From: Candidatus Cloacimonadota bacterium
GTDB lineage: Bacteria > Cloacimonadota > Cloacimonadia > Cloacimonadales > WRIO01
DNA length: 7,489 nt
Assembly: GCA_023230175.1 (NCBI GenBank)
Contig: JALNXV010000173.1
Location: 1 to 7,489 of the forward strand
Reading direction: 5' to 3'
The position numbers and the translations under genes were made by a program. The notes under the pieces are model-generated. The model made no database searches, was not told the DNA's origin, and saw only the letters and a program-made list of their open reading frames with translations. Positions 1-6,630 of the stretch are shown piece by piece; position 1 is the first letter of the stretch, and each line of letters begins with the position of its first letter.

Positions 1-64
1 CGGTTACAAATCCGTTATGAACAAGTATCTCTCCCAATCTGGCAAATTGTGCATTAAATGACAT
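1..64 (-). CDS. pilB: PilB/GspE-type assembly ATPase, N-terminal 21 codons only (partial)
   Basis: An ATG at 64-62 opens a frame that stays open to the window edge and is too short to be found by ORF length alone. The visible residues include LGEILVHNGFVT (residues 10-21). This matches the start of the N-terminal MshEN/T2SSE_N domain of type IV pilus and type II secretion assembly ATPases, whose usual form is 'LGE-LLV-x-x-G-LIT'. The Shine-Dalgarno AAAGGA lies 6 nt upstream. In such proteins this domain precedes the hexameric ATPase core that powers pilin extraction from the inner membrane. The catalytic core is outside the window, so PilB and GspE cannot be told apart; the preceding pilMNO genes favour PilB. 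The gene lies beyond the terminator of the upstream operon, so it may have its own promoter in 65-119. A weak TTGTTA-16-TAATTA arrangement on the minus strand (113-86) is the only candidate and is not convincing. Confidence 0.7.
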   Translation of the reverse strand, partial: MSFNAQFARLGEILVHNGFVT

Positions 65-70
65 TTACTA

Positions 71-76
71 TCCTTT
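71..76 (-). promoter_or_regulatory. Ribosome binding site of the partial assembly ATPase
   Basis: On the minus strand the sequence reads AAAGGA, then a 6-nt spacer, then ATG at 64. This site supports the start codon of the truncated pilB/gspE-like gene, which otherwise rests on only 21 visible codons. Confidence 0.65.
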
Positions 77-109
77 CTTAGAAGTTAATTATTTATCAAT
101 TTATCTTTA

Positions 110-147
110 ACAAAAATACCTCAGGGTATAAAAAGCTACACCCTGAG
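110..147 (-). terminator. Rho-independent terminator of the pil operon
   Basis: A perfect 8-bp inverted repeat, CTCAGGGT (147-140) and ACCCTGAG (127-120) on the minus strand, encloses a 12-nt loop. It is followed at once by GTATTTTTGTT, a U-rich run. The stem starts 12 nt after the stop codon of the Ig-like lipoprotein, the expected place for an operon terminator. On the plus strand the flank after the stem has no comparable T run, so it reads best as a minus-strand terminator. Its position implies that the downstream ATPase gene is transcribed separately or by read-through. Confidence 0.8.
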
Positions 148-159
148 TTAATTGTTATA

Positions 160-2361
160 TTAGAAAGGCCACCATACTCTAAGAGCAATAGATTCTGCCT
201 GATAAATGTTATCATATCCAAGGATGTGGACTCTTACATCTGCAACAGCTTCCATAGGTGGGTTTTCTGCAGGAGGTGCAAAGAATCCTGAAGCATAGAA
301 TTTCTTTATTTGCATACCATTTGTATTGGTAATAGCGTCATTAGGTGAATTTGTAGCATCAGGTGGAATTTCTGCTGAAGGATCTTGTTGATCATCTTTA
401 AAATATCCTCTTGTTGACGAGAAAATCAAAGGAACTTTTCTTAAAGGATTTGATTGACCATCTTTTACAATTACTCTGATTTCAGTACTTTTCTCAGGTA
501 TTCCGTTAGGCACTACAGGAGCTCCGTTTAAATACCATTCAATAAAAGGTGGTACAGCTACTAATTCAATTCTGATTTCATTCATTGGTAAAACTAAATC
601 CATTTCAGTATTTAATACTACAGCATTACCATCAATTTCACCACTGGTTTCAGCAGAAATACTAATTGTTTCATTAGATAAACGACCATGATATACAAGT
701 TCTGTAAATGCATGACCTTGAGCTGAGTCTTCTGCAGCACTTACATTACCGGTATATGCAGCAGTATTAATTGAGATAGAATCTCCAAAAGCACTGGTTT
801 CGTTAACACTAAATGTTACACCAAGACCATCACTTACAGGATTTCCCCATCTATCATTAATTTTTGCAGCAAGAATCATTTCCCAAGAACCGTCAGAAAT
901 ATCTGTTGCAGCTACATTTGGAAGGTATAATTGAATCGTTGCGGCAGGACCTGCATGAATAACTATATTAGCTCTCTGAATATGAACAGCAGTAGGAATA
1001 TCATTTTCACCTAAAACTACAGCTTTAAGAGTTACATTGCCGGAGTTTTGACCGGCAGAAATTGATACCATCGCCTCACCACCGTAAGAAAATACATCTT
1101 GGTAAGCTGCACTTTCATTATTCATTGTAACACCAGCAGGGGCTGATAAGATAGAAAATCTTACTTTATGTTGACTAGTAACTATGTTACCTGACATATC
1201 ATAAAGTTTTACACCAATACTTTGAGATTCAATACCACCGGTACCTTGTACATTTAAACCAATACTGTTAGTATTAGTCCATCTCAATGATTGAACACCG
1301 CCGGAGATAACTTGAATCATTGTTGAAGCTTGAGCACTATCAGCAATTGCAGAAACTTCAGCATTACCGGAATTTGCTCCGGGAATAAACTGTACTGAAG
1401 CAACACCGTCTTCATCAGTATTTTGTGATATCGGGAAAATATTTCCTAATGAAGTTGTAAATGATACCATTTTATTCTTAATAGGATTTGTATATTCATC
1501 TGTTAAAAGAGCATGAACATAAACATCGGTTGTGTCGTTTACCATAACGACAGTTTGATCAGCTTGAAGGAAAATAACACTTGGAGTACCCGGCATAATT
1601 GTAGTTGACTTTTCAGCAATATTAGCACCTATTGAAGCTCTTATAGTTGTTGTACCTGCACTGAACCCTGTATTATATGTAATAACAGCTTCATTATTTT
1701 TTACAGCAACTTGAATGGCAGAATCGTAAGTGTTACCATCAGCATCAACAAAATGGCCTCTATCTGTTGTTTCAAAAGTAACTATAGTACCATTAGGAAT
1801 AGCAACATTAGGGTCGCTAGAAGTTAATCTTGCTCTAATTTGAATACTTTGATCAACAGTTACAGTAGCAGGAATAGTACTTGAGATAGCTATTGAATCA
1901 ACTCCAACATTTTTCTTAATCGTTACCGGGATTGCTTTTTGGAAATTTGTTCCGATGTATGCTTCTAAATCGGCAACTTTTTGATCTATCCCTCTTAATG
2001 CATCATCACTAACCCAAACCATTGCTTTAACTAAACCTGCATTATTTGATAAAAACCCTAAGTCTTCTTCAGTTGCGGGCAAAAAGCTGATTTCAGGTAC
2101 GTTACTCTTAAATCTTACTTCTTGACCGGCAAGAGGAAATTCATTATGATCAATCACTCTTGCAGTAAGATATATGTAAGTATTACCATTATCATTATAT
2201 AATACATCACCGGAAGTGTATAATTCACTAACTCTAACTCTGTTAGGGTCAATATTTCTATCATCACAACCGGTTATAATAAACATTAGGAATAATAATG
2301 ATAATATGATTAGAATACGTGATACGTTAAAGTTTCTATTACTAATTTTAAAATTAGTCAT
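160..2361 (-). CDS. Lipoprotein with about six tandem bacterial Ig-like (Big_1/invasin-type) domains
   Basis: The N-terminus has a lipoprotein signal peptide: a basic start, a hydrophobic core (residues 16-30) and the lipobox ITGC, with lipidation expected on Cys32. Mature residues 33-34 are Asp-Asp. The rest is all-beta and built from about six Ig-like units, roughly residues 42-150, 152-256, 258-352, 356-468, 472-588 and 595-733. Most units carry an 'NP-hydrophobic' turn followed by V-x-F strands (DEYTNPI 288-294, DRWGNPV 503-509, DGQSNPL 634-640) and a later 'DGxA'-like strand (TDEDGVASVQF 315-325). These are typical of invasin/intimin Big_1 repeats. No catalytic domain is visible. It starts 3 nt after the secretin stop with its Shine-Dalgarno inside the secretin gene, so it belongs to the pil operon. 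A role as a secretin-associated or surface-exposed adhesive stalk is inference. The specific function is unknown. Confidence 0.85.
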   Translation of the reverse strand: MTNFKISNRNFNVSRILIILSLLFLMFIITGCDDRNIDPNRVRVSELYTSGDVLYNDNGNTYIYLTARVIDHNEFPLAGQEVRFKSNVPEISFLPATEEDLGFLSNNAGLVKAMVWVSDDALRGIDQKVADLEAYIGTNFQKAIPVTIKKNVGVDSIAISSTIPATVTVDQSIQIRARLTSSDPNVAIPNGTIVTFETTDRGHFVDADGNTYDSAIQVAVKNNEAVITYNTGFSAGTTTIRASIGANIAEKSTTIMPGTPSVIFLQADQTVVMVNDTTDVYVHALLTDEYTNPIKNKMVSFTTSLGNIFPISQNTDEDGVASVQFIPGANSGNAEVSAIADSAQASTMIQVISGGVQSLRWTNTNSIGLNVQGTGGIESQSIGVKLYDMSGNIVTSQHKVRFSILSAPAGVTMNNESAAYQDVFSYGGEAMVSISAGQNSGNVTLKAVVLGENDIPTAVHIQRANIVIHAGPAATIQLYLPNVAATDISDGSWEMILAAKINDRWGNPVSDGLGVTFSVNETSAFGDSISINTAAYTGNVSAAEDSAQGHAFTELVYHGRLSNETISISAETSGEIDGNAVVLNTEMDLVLPMNEIRIELVAVPPFIEWYLNGAPVVPNGIPEKSTEIRVIVKDGQSNPLRKVPLIFSSTRGYFKDDQQDPSAEIPPDATNSPNDAITNTNGMQIKKFYASGFFAPPAENPPMEAVADVRVHILGYDNIYQAESIALRVWWPF

Positions 2362-2364
2362 TTG

Positions 2365-3780
2365 TTACTCCTTATCATCATTAGAGTGTTTTTTAATCAA
2401 TTCTCTTCCTAAACGTTCATCTACTTCATAATCATATTGTTCTTCAGCAATATTAACTACTCTTGGAGTAATTTCAATCACTAAATCAGTATTCTGAACA
2501 TTTGTATATTGATGTTGGAAAAATCTACCAATAAATGGAATATCACCTAAGAAAGGAACTTTGTTAGTTGTATTGATTAAATTTGAACTTAGAAGACCAC
2601 CAACATGTATTTTCTGTCCGTTAGGTACAGTAACAGTTGTAGAAACTCTTCTTTGTTTTGTACGAGGCACATATCCACCTACTAAGTCAGTAATAGAACT
2701 AACTTCAGGTGCTATATATGCTGTAATATGACCTTCGTTATTAATACGAGCATTAATATGCAATTTAATACCGGTTTCTTCTCTTTCTACTTGAACTTCT
2801 TTATCATTGTTCATAACAACAAAAGGAGTTATTTCGCCGATAAATATTTCTGCATCTTCTGCGTTAAGAGCAGTAATTCTAGTATCTGTTAATAATTTTG
2901 CAGCATTATTTTCAAGTAACCAATCGATTGTAATATCGAAAGCAGTTAATTGACGACTAAATCTACCTACATCATTAAATCCGTCAATTTTTTGGAAATA
3001 TTGTTCTTCAGGTAATTTACCTAAATCGGTTAAATCGCCAAAAGGTAAGGTTCCTGTTTCGTCACCATAATTATAAGGTAAACCTACGCCTTCTCCATTA
3101 ACAGGATTCTCAGCAATAATAGTTGTTAAATTATTTAATTTTGACCAATCAATACCGAGTTTTTTTGTATCATTAAGAGAAACTTCGATAAGACGAGCAC
3201 GAATTTCAATTTGTTGTTTAGGTTTATCAAGTTCTTCAACTCTTCTGATAATATCGTTATAAGTATCGGGATTAGCGTAAACCATTAAAGCATTTTCGCC
3301 TTCAACAACTTCAATTTCAACGTTTTCGCCACCAATGATTTTTACAGAATTAAGAATTTTTTCTGCAGAAACATGATTTAATTGAACAAAGTAAGATCTT
3401 TCACCAACTTCTTCTCTAATTCTATCTCTTTGACCAACAAGGAAAGTATTATCACCGACAAAGCGATAAGATAAACCTGCTGATTTTACTATTAAACTAA
3501 GAGCTTGTTCCACAGGAACATCTTTTAAACTAACTGTTATTCTTGCTTCTTGACTTTCGCCATCTTCTTCAGCTATGTCTGAAGCAACAACAATATTACA
3601 ATTACTTAATTTAGCAATTGTAGAAAGCAAGCTTGAGATTGATGCATCCTCAGCTGTTAATGAAACTTTTCTAAGTCTTAAATCATCAGCTGCTTGAGCA
3701 AACAAAACGACACTTGCGAAAAGGAATAAAACTGTCAGGAATGCCACCCTGAATTTTACTTGATTCGAAGTCTGAATCAT
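2365..3780 (-). CDS. pilQ: Outer-membrane secretin of the pilus/secretion machine (PilQ/HofQ-like)
   Basis: This protein should form the multimeric outer-membrane pore through which the pilus or substrate passes. From ATG 3780 it has 471 residues. The signal peptide ends near AQA (residues 28-30). An STN/N0-like domain spans about 35-116 and one N1-type domain about 129-187. The secretin domain runs from about 189 (IEIRARLIEVS) to 442, with the hallmarks VPNGQKIHVGGLL (385-397), VPFLGDIPFIGRFF (408-421) and TDLVIEITPRVV (431-442). It is much shorter than proteobacterial PilQ of about 700 residues: it has no AMIN domains and one N1 domain, so its size is closer to HofQ. The frame is open to a TTG at 3819, but the ATG at 3780 has an AAGGAG at the right distance and puts the signal peptide near the N-terminus, so I chose it. 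It follows the PilP-like gene by 32 nt. No pilotin gene is recognisable in the window. Confidence 0.93.
   Translation of the reverse strand: MIQTSNQVKFRVAFLTVLFLFASVVLFAQAADDLRLRKVSLTAEDASISSLLSTIAKLSNCNIVVASDIAEEDGESQEARITVSLKDVPVEQALSLIVKSAGLSYRFVGDNTFLVGQRDRIREEVGERSYFVQLNHVSAEKILNSVKIIGGENVEIEVVEGENALMVYANPDTYNDIIRRVEELDKPKQQIEIRARLIEVSLNDTKKLGIDWSKLNNLTTIIAENPVNGEGVGLPYNYGDETGTLPFGDLTDLGKLPEEQYFQKIDGFNDVGRFSRQLTAFDITIDWLLENNAAKLLTDTRITALNAEDAEIFIGEITPFVVMNNDKEVQVEREETGIKLHINARINNEGHITAYIAPEVSSITDLVGGYVPRTKQRRVSTTVTVPNGQKIHVGGLLSSNLINTTNKVPFLGDIPFIGRFFQHQYTNVQNTDLVIEITPRVVNIAEEQYDYEVDERLGRELIKKHSNDDKE
2368..2373 (-). promoter_or_regulatory. Ribosome binding site of the Ig-like lipoprotein, inside the secretin gene
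   Basis: AAGGAG forms the last two sense codons (Lys-Glu) of the secretin gene. It is followed by the secretin TAA stop, a CAA spacer and ATG at 2361. The Shine-Dalgarno is 6 nt from the ATG and is read by ribosomes finishing the secretin, which implies translational coupling of the two products. Confidence 0.75.
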
Positions 3781-3785
3781 AAATT

Positions 3786-3791
3786 CTCCTT
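3786..3791 (-). promoter_or_regulatory. Ribosome binding site that fixes the secretin start at 3780
   Basis: AAGGAG on the minus strand is followed by AATTT and ATG at 3780. The alternative in-frame TTG at 3819 overlaps the end of the PilP-like gene, and I see no similarly good site before it. It would also add 13 residues ahead of the signal peptide. Confidence 0.8.
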
Positions 3792-3812
3792 TTACCTTTA
3801 TATTTTTAATTT

Positions 3813-4358
3813 TTACCAATTGTATTCCGGAGTACCGCTACCTTTTTCTTGTAGTTTAGTTGGCTTTGGTGGAATAGGTTGAACTACTAAATGACCGGTA
3901 TGTCCATTTTCTTCAAAATATACTTTATCAGTACTGATTTTAGTAATTTTTTTATTATTTAATACGTCACCAATTTTAACAAGGTGAGTTTTACCGCCAA
4001 AAGCAATCATTGCTTTTTGAGTACCTTCAGAATCTTTTAAAACTGCTGTTAATCTCATCATACTTCTGACCATATCTTCCCATTGTTTTTGCAAATCTAA
4101 TTTAGTTTGAACGATTAAATCTTGCTTTAAGGGATCTTTAGCCACGTTAAACACAAATTCTTTTCTTTGTTTGATAGATTCTTCAATTTGTTGAATTTGT
4201 TTTAACAGACCTGCATCAATTGCACGAGTTAAGTATTCTGATTGTTCAGGTATTGATTGAGTTTTAAAAAATTGAATATAGCCATATAATCCGTAAGCAA
4301 TCAACAAAATTACTCCTAAAGCTAATACTAAGTCTTTAATATGTTTATCTTGCATCAT
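3813..4358 (-). CDS. pilP: PilP-position inner-membrane protein linking PilNO to the secretin (GspC/PilP-like)
   Basis: The gene lies exactly where pilP sits in pilMNOPQ operons. It encodes 181 residues: a short cytoplasmic tail, one membrane segment (about 9-28), a charged helical linker (about 35-100) with FNVAKDPL at 70-77, and a C-terminal beta-rich domain (about 101-161, with AFGGKTHLVKIGDVL at 119-133). That domain resembles the homology region by which PilP/GspC proteins contact the secretin. KDPL may correspond to the (R/K)DPF motif near the start of the family domain. The tail (162-181) is Pro/Lys/Gly-rich. Classical PilP is a lipoprotein; this one has no lipobox cysteine and is anchored like GspC. 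The start codon overlaps pilO by 14 nt. A second ATG directly follows at 4355, and AAGGAG is 4 nt from the first and 7 nt from the second, so the true start may be 4355. The assignment rests on position, topology and a weak C-terminal resemblance. Confidence 0.7.
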   Translation of the reverse strand: MMQDKHIKDLVLALGVILLIAYGLYGYIQFFKTQSIPEQSEYLTRAIDAGLLKQIQQIEESIKQRKEFVFNVAKDPLKQDLIVQTKLDLQKQWEDMVRSMMRLTAVLKDSEGTQKAMIAFGGKTHLVKIGDVLNNKKITKISTDKVYFEENGHTGHLVVQPIPPKPTKLQEKGSGTPEYNW

Positions 4359-4905
4359 TAGACTCCTTAACTATTTTGAAAATGGATAAGTCAAGAATAA
4401 CTTTATACAATGTTTGACGATTATCTTCAACTATCCTTTCTTTTGAACCTTGAGATCTAACATCAAGAGTATTTACTTTAATGAGATAATCATATCGGTC
4501 TATACTGGCAAGGAATTGTCCTAATTGAATATAAGTACAATCTAATTCAAGGGCAAATTGTTGTTCTAATAAATTACCTGCCAAGAAAGAAACTTTAGGG
4601 AAAAGTGCGTGAACGGCGATTTTGTATGTATCAGCAAGCTCTGCAAGTTCTCTGATAAAGTTATTAGCTTCATCAACAGATAATTCTCTTTTATCTGTCA
4701 AAGAATTTTTGATTACAGTTGATACTTCTTTTAGTTCATCATTTACAACTTTAGCACTATTTACTTGTTCTTGATATCTTTTTATAAGTCTATCTTGTTG
4801 ATCGATTTGACTTGCTTTTTTTGCTAACATTAATTCAGCAGAATAAAAGAAACCAAAACTTACAAGTACCATAAGAAGTAAGAGGATTAAATAATTTCTT
4901 TTCAT
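4345..4905 (-). CDS. pilO: PilO, type IV pilus inner-membrane alignment subcomplex protein
   Basis: The 186-residue product has a short basic start (MKRNY), one transmembrane helix (about 5-26), a predicted coiled coil (about 28-68) and a ferredoxin-like periplasmic domain. The core pattern ELAELADTYKIAV (86-98), then ALELDCTYIQLGQFLASID (118-136) and a strand LIKVNTLDV (141-149), is the usual PilO/GspM layout: a central strand, then 'Y-x-Q-L-x-x-F-L-x-x-I', then a return strand. In the family, PilO heterodimerises with PilN through the coiled coil and ferredoxin-like domain, and holds PilP and the secretin in register with the cytoplasmic motor. It shares a TAATG junction with pilN (1 nt overlap) and overlaps the PilP-like gene by 14 nt. 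The length is normal for the family. Confidence 0.9.
   Translation of the reverse strand: MKRNYLILLLLMVLVSFGFFYSAELMLAKKASQIDQQDRLIKRYQEQVNSAKVVNDELKEVSTVIKNSLTDKRELSVDEANNFIRELAELADTYKIAVHALFPKVSFLAGNLLEQQFALELDCTYIQLGQFLASIDRYDYLIKVNTLDVRSQGSKERIVEDNRQTLYKVILDLSIFKIVKESNDAR
4363..4368 (-). promoter_or_regulatory. Ribosome binding site of the PilP-like gene, with two possible ATGs
   Basis: AAGGAG lies within the 3' end of pilO, upstream of two consecutive ATG codons at 4358 and 4355. The spacing is 4 nt to the first and 7 nt to the second. The second spacing is the more usual, so initiation at 4355 is plausible and would shorten the product by one residue. Confidence 0.65.
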
Positions 4906-5498
4906 TATTGAACACCTCCTCTACGGGGAGATTTTTTACCAAATGCATCTATTTGGAATCTTATAATATCTGCGTCTTTTTCCTTATCGCGAGTAGAACG
5001 AACAAATTTGATTTCAGGAAAATCTACACTTATATCTTTATTTGCTTTAAGTGTATTGATATAATCATTAATTAAATCATATTCTTTTTCTTCGGATTCT
5101 ACTTTAGTTATACCATATAAACTTAAAATATTATTTTTAAAGCTAAAGTGTGTTACCGCAATTTTTTCATTAGTATCTTCTGAAAAGGCTACGAGTTTAC
5201 GTGCCCAAAAGACTCTATCGGTACTAGTAGCTGTCAAGCGTTCCAAGTCTCTTGCAGAAAGGTAATCACCACTTGTCACGTATTGACTTACTTGTTTTTT
5301 TAAATCTATTACGGCATTTTTTCGGTTTTCCAATTTCACATTTGTTCTATAGTTAATATATAGGACGCCTCCATACAGCAAGGCCGCTATAACAAAAAAG
5401 AAAATCGTAAAATTAATAAAGATTTTTTTCTCTGCTTCTGCCTGCTGTCTAAGCTCACCATATTTATTAAGGTTAATGGTGAAATGTAACTGATTCAT
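4905..5498 (-). CDS. pilN: PilN, type IV pilus inner-membrane alignment subcomplex protein
   Basis: The 197-residue product has a cytoplasmic N-terminal tail with INLNKY at 8-13, one membrane segment (about 27-49), a short coiled-coil region (about 52-75) and a periplasmic ferredoxin-like domain (about 84-190) containing RVFWARKLVAF (95-105) and ILSLYGIT (124-131). PilN proteins begin with an 'INLLP'-type motif that sits in a groove of PilM; here the INL is kept but the Leu-Pro is replaced by Asn-Lys. The tail KKSPRRGG near the C-terminus is strongly basic. In the family PilN links cytoplasmic PilM to periplasmic PilO. The gene begins 29 nt after pilM with TAAGGAG 5 nt before its ATG. Order, topology and length all support the call, although PilN sequences diverge widely. 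Confidence 0.9.
   Translation of the reverse strand: MNQLHFTINLNKYGELRQQAEAEKKIFINFTIFFFVIAALLYGGVLYINYRTNVKLENRKNAVIDLKKQVSQYVTSGDYLSARDLERLTATSTDRVFWARKLVAFSEDTNEKIAVTHFSFKNNILSLYGITKVESEEKEYDLINDYINTLKANKDISVDFPEIKFVRSTRDKEKDADIIRFQIDAFGKKSPRRGGVQ
4913..4920 (-). promoter_or_regulatory. Strong Shine-Dalgarno of pilO inside the last codons of pilN
   Basis: AGGAGGTG, a full match to the common anti-Shine-Dalgarno CACCTCCT, lies within the codons for Gly-Gly-Val near the end of pilN. It is 7 nt before the pilO ATG, which itself overlaps the pilN TAA in TAATG. It is the strongest ribosome binding site in the window and suggests pilO is made both by reinitiation and by direct entry. Confidence 0.8.
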
Positions 5499-5527
5499 AT
5501 GAACTCCTTAATTTTCGATTTTCAAAG

Positions 5528-6598
5528 CTATTCAGTTCTCATAGCAAGGCCTAAAGCAAGAGATAATTGAGGATCTCTTTTTTCTTTGAACTTTTCAGGC
5601 ATTTCAAGGTTATAGAATGGATCATATATTTCGCAAGGAATATTAACATTTTCTTCAAGATATTCTTTAAGACCTTTTAATTTTGCAGTTCCTCCGGTTA
5701 GAAGAATCTTTCTAAAATCACTATTTCCGGCTTCTTTTACATAATATCTTAACGAACGTTTTACTTCTAAAGCTATACTCTCCTCAGTAGGTTTATCAGA
5801 AATATCTAAAGTACTTAAAGATACGGTATTACTTTCTTGAGAAGGAGCTTGCATTCCGTATTCAAATTTAAATTTTTCAGCTTCAGCCCAAGTCAAGTCT
5901 CGTGCCTTCATAATATCTTTAGTAAAGTTATAGCCTCCCATATCAATATCACGAGCAAAAAACTTTGTATTTTGTCCGTAAATTACCATAGTAGTTCTAT
6001 GAGCGCCTAAATTTAAAATTATATAAACACCTTCTTCAGCATAGGCGTTTAAGGCAAAAGAATTCGCTACTGCGAGAGCTTCTGCATCCACAAAATGTGG
6101 TGTTAACCCGGCATTTTGTAAAATATTTGTGTGATCACGTAAATGCTCTTTAGTGGTTGCGACTAATAGCACATTCATATTATTAGTTTTTTCTTCAAGT
6201 GATAATACTTGAAAATCAAGAACCATTTCTCCACCGCTAATCGCAAGATGCTTTTTAGCTTCAAAAAATAATGCTGATTCAAGCTCATCATCAGGTAAGA
6301 AGATAGTCTTAATCTGTTTGATTGAAACCTGATCGCCTCCAACTGCACTTACGAGATGATTAATTTTTTTAGGATTAATTCTTAAAGAACGTAACATTTC
6401 GGCAATTATCGGAACGTAACGGTCTTTTCTAAGGTCGGAAGGAATATATTCTACTCCTTCAGGGACCGTAGGCTTTATTTCGTAGTTAAGAAGTTTAAAT
6501 CCGTCATGTAATCTCTTTAGGTGCACCAATTTTACACTATGGGTACCTATGTCTATACCGACAGATTCTTTAAACTTTAACGGTTTTTTCTTAGCCAT
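5528..6598 (-). CDS. pilM: PilM, actin-like cytoplasmic ATPase of the type IV pilus
   Basis: The 356-residue product has the actin/FtsA/PilM nucleotide-binding fold. Visible motifs are phosphate-1 GIDIGTHSVK (14-23), phosphate-2 LNLGAHRTTMVIY (195-207) and the adenosine motif LLTGGTAKLKGL (299-310), ending with DPQLSLALGLAMR (342-354). Other PilM signatures are FLPDDELESAL (100-110), FVDAEALAVANSF (169-181) and FARDIDMGGYNFTKDI (214-229). There is no signal peptide or membrane segment, so it is cytoplasmic. In known systems PilM binds ATP, grips the N-terminal tail of PilN, and communicates with the motor ATPases. The start ATG has AAAGAGG 5 nt upstream, and the gene follows the DUF4900-like gene by 32 nt. 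The length is normal for the family and all nucleotide-binding motifs look intact. Confidence 0.96.
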   Translation of the reverse strand: MAKKKPLKFKESVGIDIGTHSVKLVHLKRLHDGFKLLNYEIKPTVPEGVEYIPSDLRKDRYVPIIAEMLRSLRINPKKINHLVSAVGGDQVSIKQIKTIFLPDDELESALFFEAKKHLAISGGEMVLDFQVLSLEEKTNNMNVLLVATTKEHLRDHTNILQNAGLTPHFVDAEALAVANSFALNAYAEEGVYIILNLGAHRTTMVIYGQNTKFFARDIDMGGYNFTKDIMKARDLTWAEAEKFKFEYGMQAPSQESNTVSLSTLDISDKPTEESIALEVKRSLRYYVKEAGNSDFRKILLTGGTAKLKGLKEYLEENVNIPCEIYDPFYNLEMPEKFKEKRDPQLSLALGLAMRTE

Positions 6599-6630
6599 AT
6601 TGCCTCTTTATTTTTTTATATTTATTAACA

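Noticed and set aside
86..113. Possible promoter TTGTTA-16-TAATTA before the assembly ATPase gene
   Set aside because: The match is weak, the region is so AT-rich that such matches arise by chance, and FCB bacteria often use different promoter motifs.
160..183. C-terminal VWWPF of the Ig-like lipoprotein as an outer-membrane beta-barrel insertion signal
   Set aside because: The terminal Phe fits superficially, but the protein is a lipidated Ig-repeat stalk with no barrel-like alternating strands, so the aromatic end is more likely the last strand of the final Ig unit.
2216..2431. Plus-strand open frame of 71 codons
   Set aside because: It lies antisense to the start of the Ig-like lipoprotein and the end of the secretin. 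It has no family resemblance or convincing ribosome binding site, and AT-rich antisense frames of this size are expected by chance.
3781..3819. TTG at 3819 as secretin start
   Set aside because: The ATG at 3780 has a well-placed AAGGAG and puts the signal peptide at the N-terminus. The TTG start would overlap the previous gene and add an AT-rich, Lys-rich leader.
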